Assembly (NCBI GenBank): GCA_947472635.1
Contig: CANJDY010000128.1
Coordinates: 1 to 7,777 of the forward strand
Direction of reading: 5' to 3'
DNA length: 7,777 nucleotides
Source: Chitinophagaceae bacterium
Lineage (GTDB): Bacteria > Bacteroidota > Bacteroidia > Chitinophagales > Chitinophagaceae
The number at the start of each line of letters is the position of its first letter. Positions within the stretch are counted from its first letter, which is position 1. The position numbers were made by a program, and so were the translations under genes. The notes beneath the pieces are model-generated. The model was not told the origin of the DNA. It saw nothing but the letters and a program-made list of their open reading frames with translations, and did no database searches. This document shows, in pieces, positions 1-7,475 of this stretch.

Positions 1-896
1 AGCAAAATGTAAATTACAGGAAAATTTTATCGAAGGATGAATTGGATTTCTTGCGAAGCGGGTATGAGGAAGGGATAGATGCAACCATTGATAATGAAGC
101 CACTAACAAGGAGATTCGTTACCTTCTGAAAGCGTACAAAAAATCGACTGACAAAAGATACCTTGAGGCAGCTGAAAAAGGCATTCAATACTTGTTAAAA
201 GCACAGTATAAAAATGGGGGATGGCCTCAGTTTTTCCCCGATTTTAGTAGTTACCGAAGTGAAATAACCTTCAATGACAATGCGATGGTCAATGTGTTAA
301 AACTGCTGGACGACCTAGTAAATAAAAGAAATGATTTGGATGTTGTCAATACATCGTATATAGTGCAAAGTAAAGATGCTATCAAAAGAGGTATTGATTG
401 TATTTTAAAAACCCAGATAAAACAAAATGGCAATCTGTCGGCTTGGTGTGCACAGTACGATGCCCAAACACTGCAGCCTGCCAAAGCAAGAGCTTACGAA
501 CTGCCCTCCATCAGCGGGAGTGAATCCATTGGAATTATCCAGTTTTTAATGACGATTGACCATCCTACGCTTGAAATCTCCAATGCAATAAGTGAAAGTA
601 TAGCGTGGCTTGATAAAGTCAAAATCAAGGGGTTTAAATTTGCCTGGGCCGATGCACCGAACACCCCAAAAGGAAAAGATAAATTCTTCTTGGCTGACAG
701 CTCCTCCACTATTTGGGCAAGATTTTATAATCTCAATACCAACGAGCCATTTTTTTGCGGTAGAGATGGTGTTCCAAAAAAGACAATTGCAGAAGTGGAA
801 TATGAAAGAAGAACAGGGTATGCATGGTATGGTGAATGGCCTTCAAAACTATTGTTAGTAGACTATCCAGCTTGGAAAGCCAAGTGGAATAAATGA
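1..896 (+). CDS. pelA: Pectate lyase, polysaccharide lyase family 10 (5'-truncated)
   Basis: Cleaves alpha-1,4-polygalacturonate by beta-elimination, giving 4,5-unsaturated oligogalacturonides. The reading frame (first full codon at 3) is open to the left edge, so the start and any signal peptide lie outside; 297 codons are visible and the TTG at 42 is only an internal codon. Numbering from that TTG, PL10 hallmarks appear in order: TIDN-AT (15-21), an alpha/alpha repeat region with GGWPQFFP (59-66), TFNDNAM (76-82), WCAQYD (135-140), ARAYELPSISGSES (149-162), the WARFYNL segment (225-231) and ERRTGYAW near the C-terminus (255-262). In the Cellvibrio Pel10A enzyme, as I recall it, the Asp residues of the first two motifs and the Arg of the ARAYE motif (here Arg150) form the catalytic centre, and all are present. 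The domain is intact to its TGA stop. It lies 68 bp upstream of uxaB on the same strand, which fits one uronate operon. The protein is probably exported, but this cannot be seen here. Confidence 0.9.
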   Translation, partial: QNVNYRKILSKDELDFLRSGYEEGIDATIDNEATNKEIRYLLKAYKKSTDKRYLEAAEKGIQYLLKAQYKNGGWPQFFPDFSSYRSEITFNDNAMVNVLKLLDDLVNKRNDLDVVNTSYIVQSKDAIKRGIDCILKTQIKQNGNLSAWCAQYDAQTLQPAKARAYELPSISGSESIGIIQFLMTIDHPTLEISNAISESIAWLDKVKIKGFKFAWADAPNTPKGKDKFFLADSSSTIWARFYNLNTNEPFFCGRDGVPKKTIAEVEYERRTGYAWYGEWPSKLLLVDYPAWKAKWNK

Positions 897-964
897 TAAC
901 TTGAAAAGAGTACGCTTATATATTTAATAACACTTTTACTAAAAAAATAATTAATTAAAATTTC

Positions 965-2476
965 ATGTTACTTTCTAAATTCAATCTGAAAAACATTGAT
1001 ACGAGCAATGTATCTGTTTCTGATGAAAGTCTGTTCGCATTGCCGGAAAAAGTATTGCAATTTGGTACCGGCGTTTTACTTCGTGGCCTACCCGATTATT
1101 TTATTGACAAGGCAAATAGAAAGGGATTATTCAATGGAAGAATAGTGGTGGTTAAATCAACAGATGGCGGCGATGCAGCAGCATTTGACAAACAGGATGG
1201 ATTGTATACTTTATGTATGCGTGGCCTAGTTAATGGGCAACCCGTTGAAGAAAATGTAATTTCTTCTTCCATTAGTCGCGTATTGTCAGCTGCTACCCAA
1301 TGGGAGCTGGTGTTGAAATGTGCCCATAATCCAGAGTTGACTATTATCATATCCAATACTACCGAGGTAGGCATTGAGTTGGTAAAGGAAGATATATTCC
1401 ACCATCCACCTATCTCCTTTCCAGGTAAACTATTGGCGTTTCTATATGAGCGGTATAAAGCTTTTGACGGGAGTGCTCAATGTGGTATGGTGATTGTTCC
1501 AACAGAATTGATTTCTGATAATGGAAAAAAATTAGAATCGATTGTATTCGAATTGGCTCATCTAAACGGGTTGGATGGAAATTTTATAGATTGGTTGGAA
1601 CAACACAATCATTTTTGTAATTCATTGGTAGATAGAATTGTTCCCGGTAAACCATCGGCTGACAAAAAACAATTGTTAGAAGCACAGTTGGGTTACCAAG
1701 ATGACTTGATTACCATGAGTGAGGTGTATAGTCTTTGGGCCATTGAGGGGGGGCAACACGTTAAAGATATATTGTCTTTTGCGTCAGCAGATGCAGGGAT
1801 TGTCATTACTGATAATATTACCATTTTTAAGGAACTGAAATTAAGGTTACTAAATGGTACGCATACACTCAGTTGCGGGGTGGCATTTTTAGCGGGCTTT
1901 TCTACCGTTAAGCAAGCTATGAATGATGCAGTACTAGCTGCTTTTATAAGAGAATTGATGCTTACTGAAATTGGTCGGGCCATTCCTTATCCGATTGCCG
2001 AAACCGAGTCGTCAATATTTGCCGAAAAAGTGATTGATCGGTATAGCAATCCCAGTATTGATCATCAATGGATCAGCATAAGCCTGAATTACACTTCCAA
2101 GATAAAAATGAGGGTAGTGCAAGTTTTACATCGCTATAATGAATGCTATGCTGCCGTTCCAAAAAATATTTCCATAGGATTTGCGGCTTGGTTATTATTC
2201 ATGAAGGGAGTAAAAAAGGAGGGTAATATTTATTGGGGTGAGTACAAGGGTCAGCTCTATCCAATAAAGGATGAAATGGCCGGGTACTTTTTTAACCATT
2301 GGCAAAATTTATCACCCTCTATTCTGGTAGAAACGGTTTTAAGTGACACCAGTTTATGGGATACTGACCTGACAAGTATTCCCGGATTTACCACTAGCGT
2401 CACCGCTAACTTAGAACAAATAATGCAGCAGGGGATATTAGCTGTGATTAACAAAGAGACTATTCATGAAGGTTAA
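965..2476 (+). CDS. uxaB: Tagaturonate reductase (altronate oxidoreductase)
   Basis: Cytoplasmic NADH-dependent enzyme that reduces D-tagaturonate to D-altronate, the second step of galacturonate catabolism. At 503 aa it is close to the E. coli UxaB length (about 483) and has the layout of the long-chain mannitol dehydrogenase family. The N-terminal dinucleotide-binding domain starts with LQFGTGVLLRG (31-41) and includes the strand-rich TIIISNTTEVGI segment (126-137). The C-terminal helical domain carries the catalytic signature Lys292-x4-Asn297-x2-His300 (KLRLLNGTH), matching the Lys/Asn/His set of Pseudomonas mannitol dehydrogenase. RGLPDYFIDKAN (40-51) is typical of UxaB rather than of fructuronate reductase UxuB. 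The ATG at 965 is favoured because the next family-conserved block begins about 30 residues later; the leader before it is A/T-rich with no clear Shine-Dalgarno. It is followed after 9 bp by uxaA, so the two are almost certainly co-transcribed. Confidence 0.95.
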   Translation: MLLSKFNLKNIDTSNVSVSDESLFALPEKVLQFGTGVLLRGLPDYFIDKANRKGLFNGRIVVVKSTDGGDAAAFDKQDGLYTLCMRGLVNGQPVEENVISSSISRVLSAATQWELVLKCAHNPELTIIISNTTEVGIELVKEDIFHHPPISFPGKLLAFLYERYKAFDGSAQCGMVIVPTELISDNGKKLESIVFELAHLNGLDGNFIDWLEQHNHFCNSLVDRIVPGKPSADKKQLLEAQLGYQDDLITMSEVYSLWAIEGGQHVKDILSFASADAGIVITDNITIFKELKLRLLNGTHTLSCGVAFLAGFSTVKQAMNDAVLAAFIRELMLTEIGRAIPYPIAETESSIFAEKVIDRYSNPSIDHQWISISLNYTSKIKMRVVQVLHRYNECYAAVPKNISIGFAAWLLFMKGVKKEGNIYWGEYKGQLYPIKDEMAGYFFNHWQNLSPSILVETVLSDTSLWDTDLTSIPGFTTSVTANLEQIMQQGILAVINKETIHEG

Positions 2477-2485
2477 ATTTTAAAA

Positions 2486-4129
2486 ATGAAACAGCAGGTT
2501 TTAAAAATTCATAAAGATGATAATGTACTGGTGGCATTAACCAACTTGTTAAAAGGAGCTAGTATTGTGTACGAAAATGAAACGTATCAATTGGTAGAGG
2601 ATATCAATGCCAAGCATAAGTTTTTTATACATGATATGAATGCCGGTGATAAGGTTATTATGTATGGGGTGTTGGTGGGTACAGCACAAACTTTTATTCC
2701 AAAGGGGGGATGGATGTCGACTGACAATGTGAAACATGCAGTAGAGCCCTATGCTTGGAAAAAATCAACTTATCAGTGGGTAGCCCCGGATATATCTAAA
2801 TTTAAAGGCAGAACTTTCAATGGTTATCACCGAAGTAATGGAACGGTGGGTACGGCCAATTACTGGTTGTTTATCCCCACCGTTTTTTGTGAAAACAGAA
2901 ATATGGATGTAATCAGGGAAGCTTTGCATAATGAATTAGGGTATGCAGTAACTGATAAATACAAGCAATATACCCACCAGCTAATTGAGTCTTTTAAGAA
3001 GGGAGAAGTGATTGATAAAGTAAATTATTTTGATACCATTGCAACTCCCGCTTCTGAAAGGCTGTTTAAAAATGTAGACGGAATTAAATTTTTAAATCAC
3101 CAGGGTGGATGTGGCGGAACTCGACAGGATGCTGCAATTTTGAGTAAGTTGTTGGCAGCCTATGCCAATCATCCCAATGTAGCTGGTGTAACGCTTTTAA
3201 GCCTAGGCTGTCAGAATTTGCAAGTGGCTGATTTTACGAAAGATGTAAAAATACTGCATCCAGATTTTGATAAACCATTGTATGTTTTTGAACAACAACA
3301 ATCACAGAGCGAAGAGCAACTTATTGCAGATGCCATCAAAAAGACTTTTGAAGGGTTGATAGAAATTAATAAAATTGAGCGAAAACCTGCTCCACTAGAT
3401 AAATTGTGTATTGGGGTGAAATGCGGTGGTAGTGATGGGTTTAGTGGCATTTCTGCTAATCCAGCGGTAGGCTATACCAGCGATTTGGTGGTAGCATTGG
3501 GTGGCAAAATTTTATTGGCAGAATTCCCTGAATTATGTGGGGCTGAGCAAAATTTACTAGACCGAACCAACGATGAAGCCAATGCGGAAAAGTTCATTCA
3601 TTTAATGCAAGCGTATAGTGAATCTGCTTTAAAAGTAGGTTCTGGTTTTCATATGAATCCCTCTCCTGGAAACATTAAAGATGGTTTGATTACCGACGCA
3701 ATTAAAAGTACCGGTGCTGCAAAAAAAGGTGGTACATCTCCTGTAGTAGATGTATTGGATTATACCGAACCGGCCACTAAGCCTGGCTTAACGTTGGTAT
3801 GTACCCCAGGCAATGATGTGGAAGCCACCACAGGAAAGGCGGCAAGCGGTGCTACCTTAATATTATTTACTACCGGCCTGGGTACCCCTACGGGCAATCC
3901 GGTTTGCCCAACTATTAAAGTATCAACCAATACTAACTTAACCAAACGTATGAACGATATCATTGATATCGATACTGGTCCAGTAATTGAAGGTGAAAAA
4001 ACAATTGAGCAAATGGGCGAAGATATACTGGAGTACTGTATTAAAGCAGCCAGTGGAGAAGTAATACCAAAAGCAGTATTATTGAACCAAGATGATTTTA
4101 TTCCATGGAAAAGGGGAGTTAGTCTGTAA
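2486..4129 (+). CDS. uxaA: Altronate dehydratase
   Basis: Dehydrates D-altronate to 2-keto-3-deoxy-D-gluconate (KDG); the family (UxaA/GarD) is iron-dependent and cytoplasmic. An N-terminal SAF-like domain covers about residues 1-85, with the conserved His44 in KHKFFIHD and the GVLVGTAQ loop. The large C-terminal domain follows, with NHQGGCGGTRQDA (204-216), LSLGCQN (239-245), GVKCGGSDGFSGISANP (310-326), LLAEFPELCGAEQ (343-355), NPSPGN (391-396), TPGNDVEATT (440-449) and FTTGLGTPTGNP (461-472). These match UxaA blocks as I know them from E. coli. At 547 aa it is about 50 residues longer than the E. coli enzyme (about 495), and the extra length appears to sit mainly at residues 155-195, just before the GGCGG motif. 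The start lies 9 bp after the uxaB stop. Galactarate dehydratase is the main alternative, but the position between uxaB and uxaC argues for altronate. Confidence 0.94.
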   Translation: MKQQVLKIHKDDNVLVALTNLLKGASIVYENETYQLVEDINAKHKFFIHDMNAGDKVIMYGVLVGTAQTFIPKGGWMSTDNVKHAVEPYAWKKSTYQWVAPDISKFKGRTFNGYHRSNGTVGTANYWLFIPTVFCENRNMDVIREALHNELGYAVTDKYKQYTHQLIESFKKGEVIDKVNYFDTIATPASERLFKNVDGIKFLNHQGGCGGTRQDAAILSKLLAAYANHPNVAGVTLLSLGCQNLQVADFTKDVKILHPDFDKPLYVFEQQQSQSEEQLIADAIKKTFEGLIEINKIERKPAPLDKLCIGVKCGGSDGFSGISANPAVGYTSDLVVALGGKILLAEFPELCGAEQNLLDRTNDEANAEKFIHLMQAYSESALKVGSGFHMNPSPGNIKDGLITDAIKSTGAAKKGGTSPVVDVLDYTEPATKPGLTLVCTPGNDVEATTGKAASGATLILFTTGLGTPTGNPVCPTIKVSTNTNLTKRMNDIIDIDTGPVIEGEKTIEQMGEDILEYCIKAASGEVIPKAVLLNQDDFIPWKRGVSL

Positions 4130-4169
4130 ATTACCTTTTTTAAAAAACTTATTCATAATAGTTAACAGC

Positions 4170-4197
4170 TTGGTTTTCTTTAATAGTAATATCTTTG
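4170..4197 (+). promoter_or_regulatory. Bacteroidota-type promoter for uxaC
   Basis: The 106-bp gap between uxaA and uxaC holds a perfect -7 element, TATCTTTG (4190-4197, consensus TAnnTTTG). A TTGG at 4170-4173 lies 16 bp upstream as the likely -33 element. Transcription would start near 4203, leaving a leader of about 30 nt before the uxaC ATG. No transcription terminator is seen after uxaA, so uxaC can be read both from the operon and from this promoter. The call rests on motif match and position only. Confidence 0.55.
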
Positions 4198-4235
4198 CCT
4201 GAGTGTAAATTTCAGATCCAAAGTATAAAAAGAGT

Positions 4236-5636
4236 ATGAAAAAATTTTTAGACGAGAATTTCTTATTACAAAGTGAAACGGCGAGGCAACTGTATCACGG
4301 TTTTGCAAAGGAAATGCCTATCATTGATTACCACAATCATCTGATTCCTGAACAGATAGCCAATGATATCAATTTTGAAAATCTTACCCAAGTTTGGTTA
4401 TACGGCGATCATTATAAATGGCGCGCCATGCGAAGCAATGGGATTGATGAAAAGTATTGTACTGGTGATGCGACGGATTATGAAAAATTTGAGCAGTGGG
4501 CTGCTACAGTACCTTATACTTTGCGCAATCCTTTGTATCATTGGACACACCTGGAATTGCAGCGATATTTCGATGTCGATAAAATTCTTTCTCCTGAAAC
4601 GGCTAGAGAAATTTATGACCTTTGTTCCGCCAAATTGAAAACACCGGAGTATTCGGTTAGGAATTTGTTACGTAAAATGAATGTGAAAGTACTTTGTACT
4701 ACCGATGATCCAACCGATTCATTGGAACACCACCAAAAAATAAAGGCAGATGGTTTTGAGATTAAAGTATTGCCTGCATTTCGTCCAGATAAGGCTATGA
4801 ACGTAGATGATGTAGCCAGCTTCAATGCCTATGTCAATAAATTACAGGAGGTTTCCAATATTTTAATTGCCAACTGGGATGATTACTTGCAAGCACTCAA
4901 AAGTCGGCATGATTTTTTTGCAGAAAATGGCTGTTGTGTAAGTGACCATGGTTTGGAACAGTTATATGCAGTAGATTACCAAGAGTCAGAAATTAAAAAT
5001 ATTTTTCGGAAATTGACAGCAGGTGAAATTATTTCACAGCCAGAAAATATCAAATTCAAGTCAGCCATGTTGGTAAAATTTGCCGAATGGGATCATGAAA
5101 AAAATTGGGTACAACAGTATCATTTAGGAGCATTAAGAAACAACAATGCAAGGATGTTAAAAACCTTGGGTGCGGATACTGGCTGGGATTCTATCGGCGA
5201 TTTTTCACAAGCTAAGCAGTTGTCTAAATTTTTAGATCGTCTAGATAGTACCAATCAATTGGCAAAAACAATTTTGTACAATCTGAATCCAGCCGACAAT
5301 GAATTGATGGCGACTATGATTGGTAATTTTAATGATGGAAGTGTTGCCGGTAAAATTCAATTTGGCTCATCCTGGTGGTTTATGGACCAAAAGGATGGCA
5401 TGATACAACAGATCAATGCTTTGAGTAATATGGGGTTGCTTACTAGATTTGTGGGGATGCTTACAGATAGTCGCAGTTTCATGAGTTATCCTCGGCATGA
5501 ATATTTTAGGAGAATTCTGTGTAATTTATTGGGGGAAGAAATAGAAAAGGGGGAGCTGCCCAACGATATGGCATGGACAGGGAAAGTAATTCAAGATATT
5601 TGTTATAATAATGCGAAAGGATATTTCGGGTGGTAA
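4236..5636 (+). CDS. uxaC: Glucuronate/galacturonate isomerase (uronate isomerase)
   Basis: First intracellular step of the pathway: isomerises D-galacturonate to D-tagaturonate, and usually also D-glucuronate to D-fructuronate. At 466 aa it is near the usual length (E. coli about 470). It belongs to the amidohydrolase superfamily, and the metal-site H-x-H pair is seen as His33 and His35 in IDYHNHL. Other family blocks are WKWRAMRSNG-like YKWRAMRSNGI (60-70), YHWTHLELQRYF (101-112), VLCTTDDPTD (152-161), LPAFRPDKA (179-187), FGSSWWFMDQKDGM (376-389) and LTDSRSFMSYPRHEYFRR (409-426), which contains the conserved Asp411 and Arg413. The start at 4236 gives the standard N-terminus (KKFLDENFLLQSETA) and has a weak purine-rich stretch, AAAGAG, just upstream. 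A separate promoter precedes it and a strong hairpin terminator begins 14 bp after its stop. Confidence 0.96.
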   Translation: MKKFLDENFLLQSETARQLYHGFAKEMPIIDYHNHLIPEQIANDINFENLTQVWLYGDHYKWRAMRSNGIDEKYCTGDATDYEKFEQWAATVPYTLRNPLYHWTHLELQRYFDVDKILSPETAREIYDLCSAKLKTPEYSVRNLLRKMNVKVLCTTDDPTDSLEHHQKIKADGFEIKVLPAFRPDKAMNVDDVASFNAYVNKLQEVSNILIANWDDYLQALKSRHDFFAENGCCVSDHGLEQLYAVDYQESEIKNIFRKLTAGEIISQPENIKFKSAMLVKFAEWDHEKNWVQQYHLGALRNNNARMLKTLGADTGWDSIGDFSQAKQLSKFLDRLDSTNQLAKTILYNLNPADNELMATMIGNFNDGSVAGKIQFGSSWWFMDQKDGMIQQINALSNMGLLTRFVGMLTDSRSFMSYPRHEYFRRILCNLLGEEIEKGELPNDMAWTGKVIQDICYNNAKGYFGW

Positions 5637-5650
5637 CTCTCTTCAACAGC

Positions 5651-5691
5651 ATAAAAAAAGTGCAGCATTTATTATGCTGCACTTTTTTTAT
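5651..5691. terminator. Bidirectional intrinsic terminator between uxaC and the yhcH-like gene
   Basis: A perfect inverted repeat: 5651-5668 pairs with 5674-5691 (18 bp) around a 5-nt TTATT loop. The core stem is GTGCAGCAT (5660-5668) against ATGCTGCAC (5674-5682), flanked by an A7 run on the left and a T7 run on the right. Read on either strand it gives a G/C-containing stem followed by a U tract, so it can end uxaC transcripts (stop at 5636) and, on the minus strand, transcripts of the convergent gene (stop at 5718). Confidence 0.93.
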
Positions 5692-5717
5692 AGCGTTAAT
5701 GGAAAGTATCATCGTTA

Positions 5718-6173
5718 TTAGATACGTATTTTCATTACTAGTTTTCTTATGGAATGATCGTTTACTGCAATCATGGGAGCATGTACATCTTCTGGAAAAA
5801 AAATGGCGAATTGGCCAGCTGTCAGTTGAAAATACATATCAGGTTCGTCATCATAAAAACATACATCTTTTTCGGGGTTGTACTCACCCTTAGTTTTTAT
5901 GCAACTTTGGCGGGGCTTCCAGCCAATTGTTTCATTACCGCTGATACAAAGTTGAATATCAATATTTTTATTGTGGCATTCAAATTTGGCGATCGATTCT
6001 GCTGCAGCCATTCCTTTTTTATCCGAAAAAATAGCTTTTAAGCCTTCACTTATTTCGTATTTACCAATTTCAATATTTGCTAGGTCTACACTGGCAATGT
6101 ATTCAAATGCCTTGGCAAATAAAGGATGAATACTAGTGTATTTAGCTGCGTTTTCTAAGCTGTCTATAATCAT
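5718..6173 (-). CDS. YhcH/YjgK/YiaL family protein (DUF386, cupin-like)
   Basis: A 151-aa cytoplasmic protein, the usual length for this family, with no signal peptide or membrane segment. Family marks are the N-terminal MIIDSLENA, KYEISEGLKAIFS (38-50), the putative metal-binding stretch FECHNKNIDIQLCISGNETIGW (Glu65, His67, Asp72, Gln74, Glu81) written here as its key residues and span 64-85, FYDDEPD (106-112) and FFPEDVHAPMIA (125-136) with Asp129 and His131, then KLVMKI (144-149). Relatives are beta-barrel proteins; NanQ (YhcH) has been described as a sialic acid anomerase, and others sit in sugar-acid operons (YiaL) or are the small subunit EbgC. It is the next gene after kdgK on the same strand, 161 bp downstream, so a role in handling a uronate, ketouronate or KDG anomer or tautomer is a reasonable inference. 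Substrate is not established. The ATG at 6171-6173 gives the standard family N-terminus. Confidence 0.88.
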   Translation of the reverse strand: MIIDSLENAAKYTSIHPLFAKAFEYIASVDLANIEIGKYEISEGLKAIFSDKKGMAAAESIAKFECHNKNIDIQLCISGNETIGWKPRQSCIKTKGEYNPEKDVCFYDDEPDMYFQLTAGQFAIFFPEDVHAPMIAVNDHSIRKLVMKIRI

Positions 6174-6244
6174 GAGTGCTGGTATTTTAATAATGAATTT
6201 GTAAATGTACTTTCAAAAAAGAGCCAGTAGTGGAAGCAGTCATC

Positions 6245-6308
6245 TCCCTAAACCTCTAAACCCCTAAACCTCTAAACCCCTAATCCCCTAAACCTCTAAA
6301 CTCCTAAA
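6245..6308. repeat. Tandem array of an 8-bp repeat, CCYCTAAA
   Basis: Eight consecutive 8-bp units with no spacer: TCCCTAAA, CCTCTAAA, CCCCTAAA, CCTCTAAA, CCCCTAAT, CCCCTAAA, CCTCTAAA and CTCCTAAA. A decayed ninth unit (CCGCTGAC, 6309-6316) follows. The first copies alternate CCCC and CCTC types, giving a 16-bp higher-order period. It lies in the 161-bp gap (6174-6334) between kdgK and the yhcH-like gene, both on the minus strand, where the unit reads TTTAGGGG or TTTAGAGG. It lacks inverted-repeat structure and is not a CRISPR array. The rest of the gap shows nothing recognisable. Confidence 0.95.
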
Positions 6309-6334
6309 CCGCTGACCCCTATAGTTCAAAAAAA

Positions 6335-7360
6335 TTACCGCTGCACCCTGCCACTACCATCTCCTTTTACCAGTTCCTTTACTTCGCTCAAGGTAGCATG
6401 GTTCAAGTCACCTGGGATAGTATGCTTTAATGCGGAAGCCGCTACACCAAATTCAGCAGCATCTTGCATACTCATGCCAGTTACGAGGCCATAAATCAGT
6501 CCACTGGCAAAACTATCGCCACTGCCTACACGATCCACAATTCTTACATTGTATTGTTTGGTATGGTGAAAATCGGTACCATCATATACCAGTGCACTCC
6601 AACCATTGTCGCTAGCACTATGGCTTTCACGCAAAGAGGAGGCGATAAACTTGAACCCGAACTTATCTTTCATTTGTTTGAATACATCTTTAAAACCATC
6701 TAGGTTTAGTTCTCCTTTGGTAACATCGGTATCCTTCGCCTTAAATCCAAGTGTAGTGTCGGCATCTTCTTCGTTTCCAATGCAAACATCTACATGTTGG
6801 CAAAGTCGGCTCATTACTTCGCGCGCCTTTTCTTTGCTCCATAATTTTTTGCGAAAATTGAGGTCGATGCTGGTAGTAATGCCTCTTGCCTTTGCAGCTT
6901 TAAGCGCAGCTTCGGTAAGAGCCGCCGCTTTATCGCTGAGCGCAGGAGTAATACCGGTGGTATGAAACCAATCGGCCCCTTCAAATATTTTATCAAAGTC
7001 GAATTCACTAGCCTCTACATCAGCAATGGAAGCCCCCGCTCGATCATAAACTACCTGCGATGCTCTCATGGAGGCACCAGTCTCTAAAAAATAAATTCCT
7101 AATCGTTCACCCCCTCTTGCTATATATTGTGTATCCACACCGTAGCGACGCAAATGGTTGATGGCAGACTGTCCAATTGGATTGTTGGGCACTTTGGTTA
7201 CAAAGGTTCCGTTTAGCCCATAATTACACAAAGCCGCTGCCACATTGGCTTCTCCACCTCCATAAGTGATGTCAAAGGAATCTGACTGCACAAAACGTTT
7301 AAAATCTGGAGTAGATAAACGCAACATAATTTCTCCAAGGGTAACTACTTTTTTAGACAT
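6335..7360 (-). CDS. kdgK: 2-keto-3-deoxygluconate kinase
   Basis: Phosphorylates KDG with ATP to 2-keto-3-deoxy-6-phosphogluconate (KDPG), in the cytoplasm. It is a PfkB/ribokinase-family sugar kinase of 341 aa, the expected length. VVTLGEIMLRLS (5-16) opens the fold; the first PfkB signature is around YGGGEANVAAAL (33-44); TSIDLNFRKKLW (163-174) carries the conserved Asp166, Asn168 and Arg170 of KDG kinases; NEED (196-199) follows. The second signature, DRVGSGDSFASGLIYG (276-291), contains the anion hole and catalytic base Asp282. The C-terminus ends GSGRVQR. Fructokinase is a possible misreading of this family, but the setting among uxa genes and eda settles it. It is transcribed divergently from eda, with a 200-bp shared regulatory region, and leads into the yhcH-like gene. 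Confidence 0.94.
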   Translation of the reverse strand: MSKKVVTLGEIMLRLSTPDFKRFVQSDSFDITYGGGEANVAAALCNYGLNGTFVTKVPNNPIGQSAINHLRRYGVDTQYIARGGERLGIYFLETGASMRASQVVYDRAGASIADVEASEFDFDKIFEGADWFHTTGITPALSDKAAALTEAALKAAKARGITTSIDLNFRKKLWSKEKAREVMSRLCQHVDVCIGNEEDADTTLGFKAKDTDVTKGELNLDGFKDVFKQMKDKFGFKFIASSLRESHSASDNGWSALVYDGTDFHHTKQYNVRIVDRVGSGDSFASGLIYGLVTGMSMQDAAEFGVAASALKHTIPGDLNHATLSEVKELVKGDGSGRVQR

Positions 7361-7475
7361 GATATTGATATTTTAAATATATGTAATGACGTTTCTTGCA
7401 ATTGAAACAATATTAATTCTCAAAGTTCTTTATTAATTGGCAAAGCAACAAGGATAAAGGATTAATTTCACTGAC

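Noticed and set aside
42..44. TTG at 42 as the start of the pectate lyase
   Set aside because: The frame stays open to the left edge and the PL10 domain should begin upstream, so the gene is simply cut by the window.
901..926. Possible promoter before uxaB (TTGA at 901, TATATTTA at 919)
   Set aside because: The -7 match lacks the final G and the spacing is only 14 bp; in such A/T-rich sequence this is weak, and read-through from pelA is the simpler view.
4136..4147. T6A6 palindrome just after uxaA as a terminator
   Set aside because: It has no G/C stem or loop and would not form a stable hairpin.
5630..6041. Rightward open frames over the terminator and opposite the yhcH-like gene
   Set aside because: They start inside uxaC or the hairpin, are antisense to a well-supported family protein, and their translations resemble no family I recognise.
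6245..6316. Repeat array as CRISPR
   Set aside because: Units are 8 bp and contiguous with no spacers, and no cas genes are nearby.
6430..6965. Rightward open frames of up to 119 codons within kdgK
   Set aside because: They are antisense to a complete PfkB kinase and have composition expected of a reverse-complement shadow.
7408..7448. Leftward promoter candidates for kdgK (GAACTTTG on the minus strand at 7421-7428 with TTG at 7446-7448; TAATATTG at 7408-7415)
   Set aside because: Both have one mismatch, and nothing in the sequence lets me choose between them, so neither is listed as a feature.
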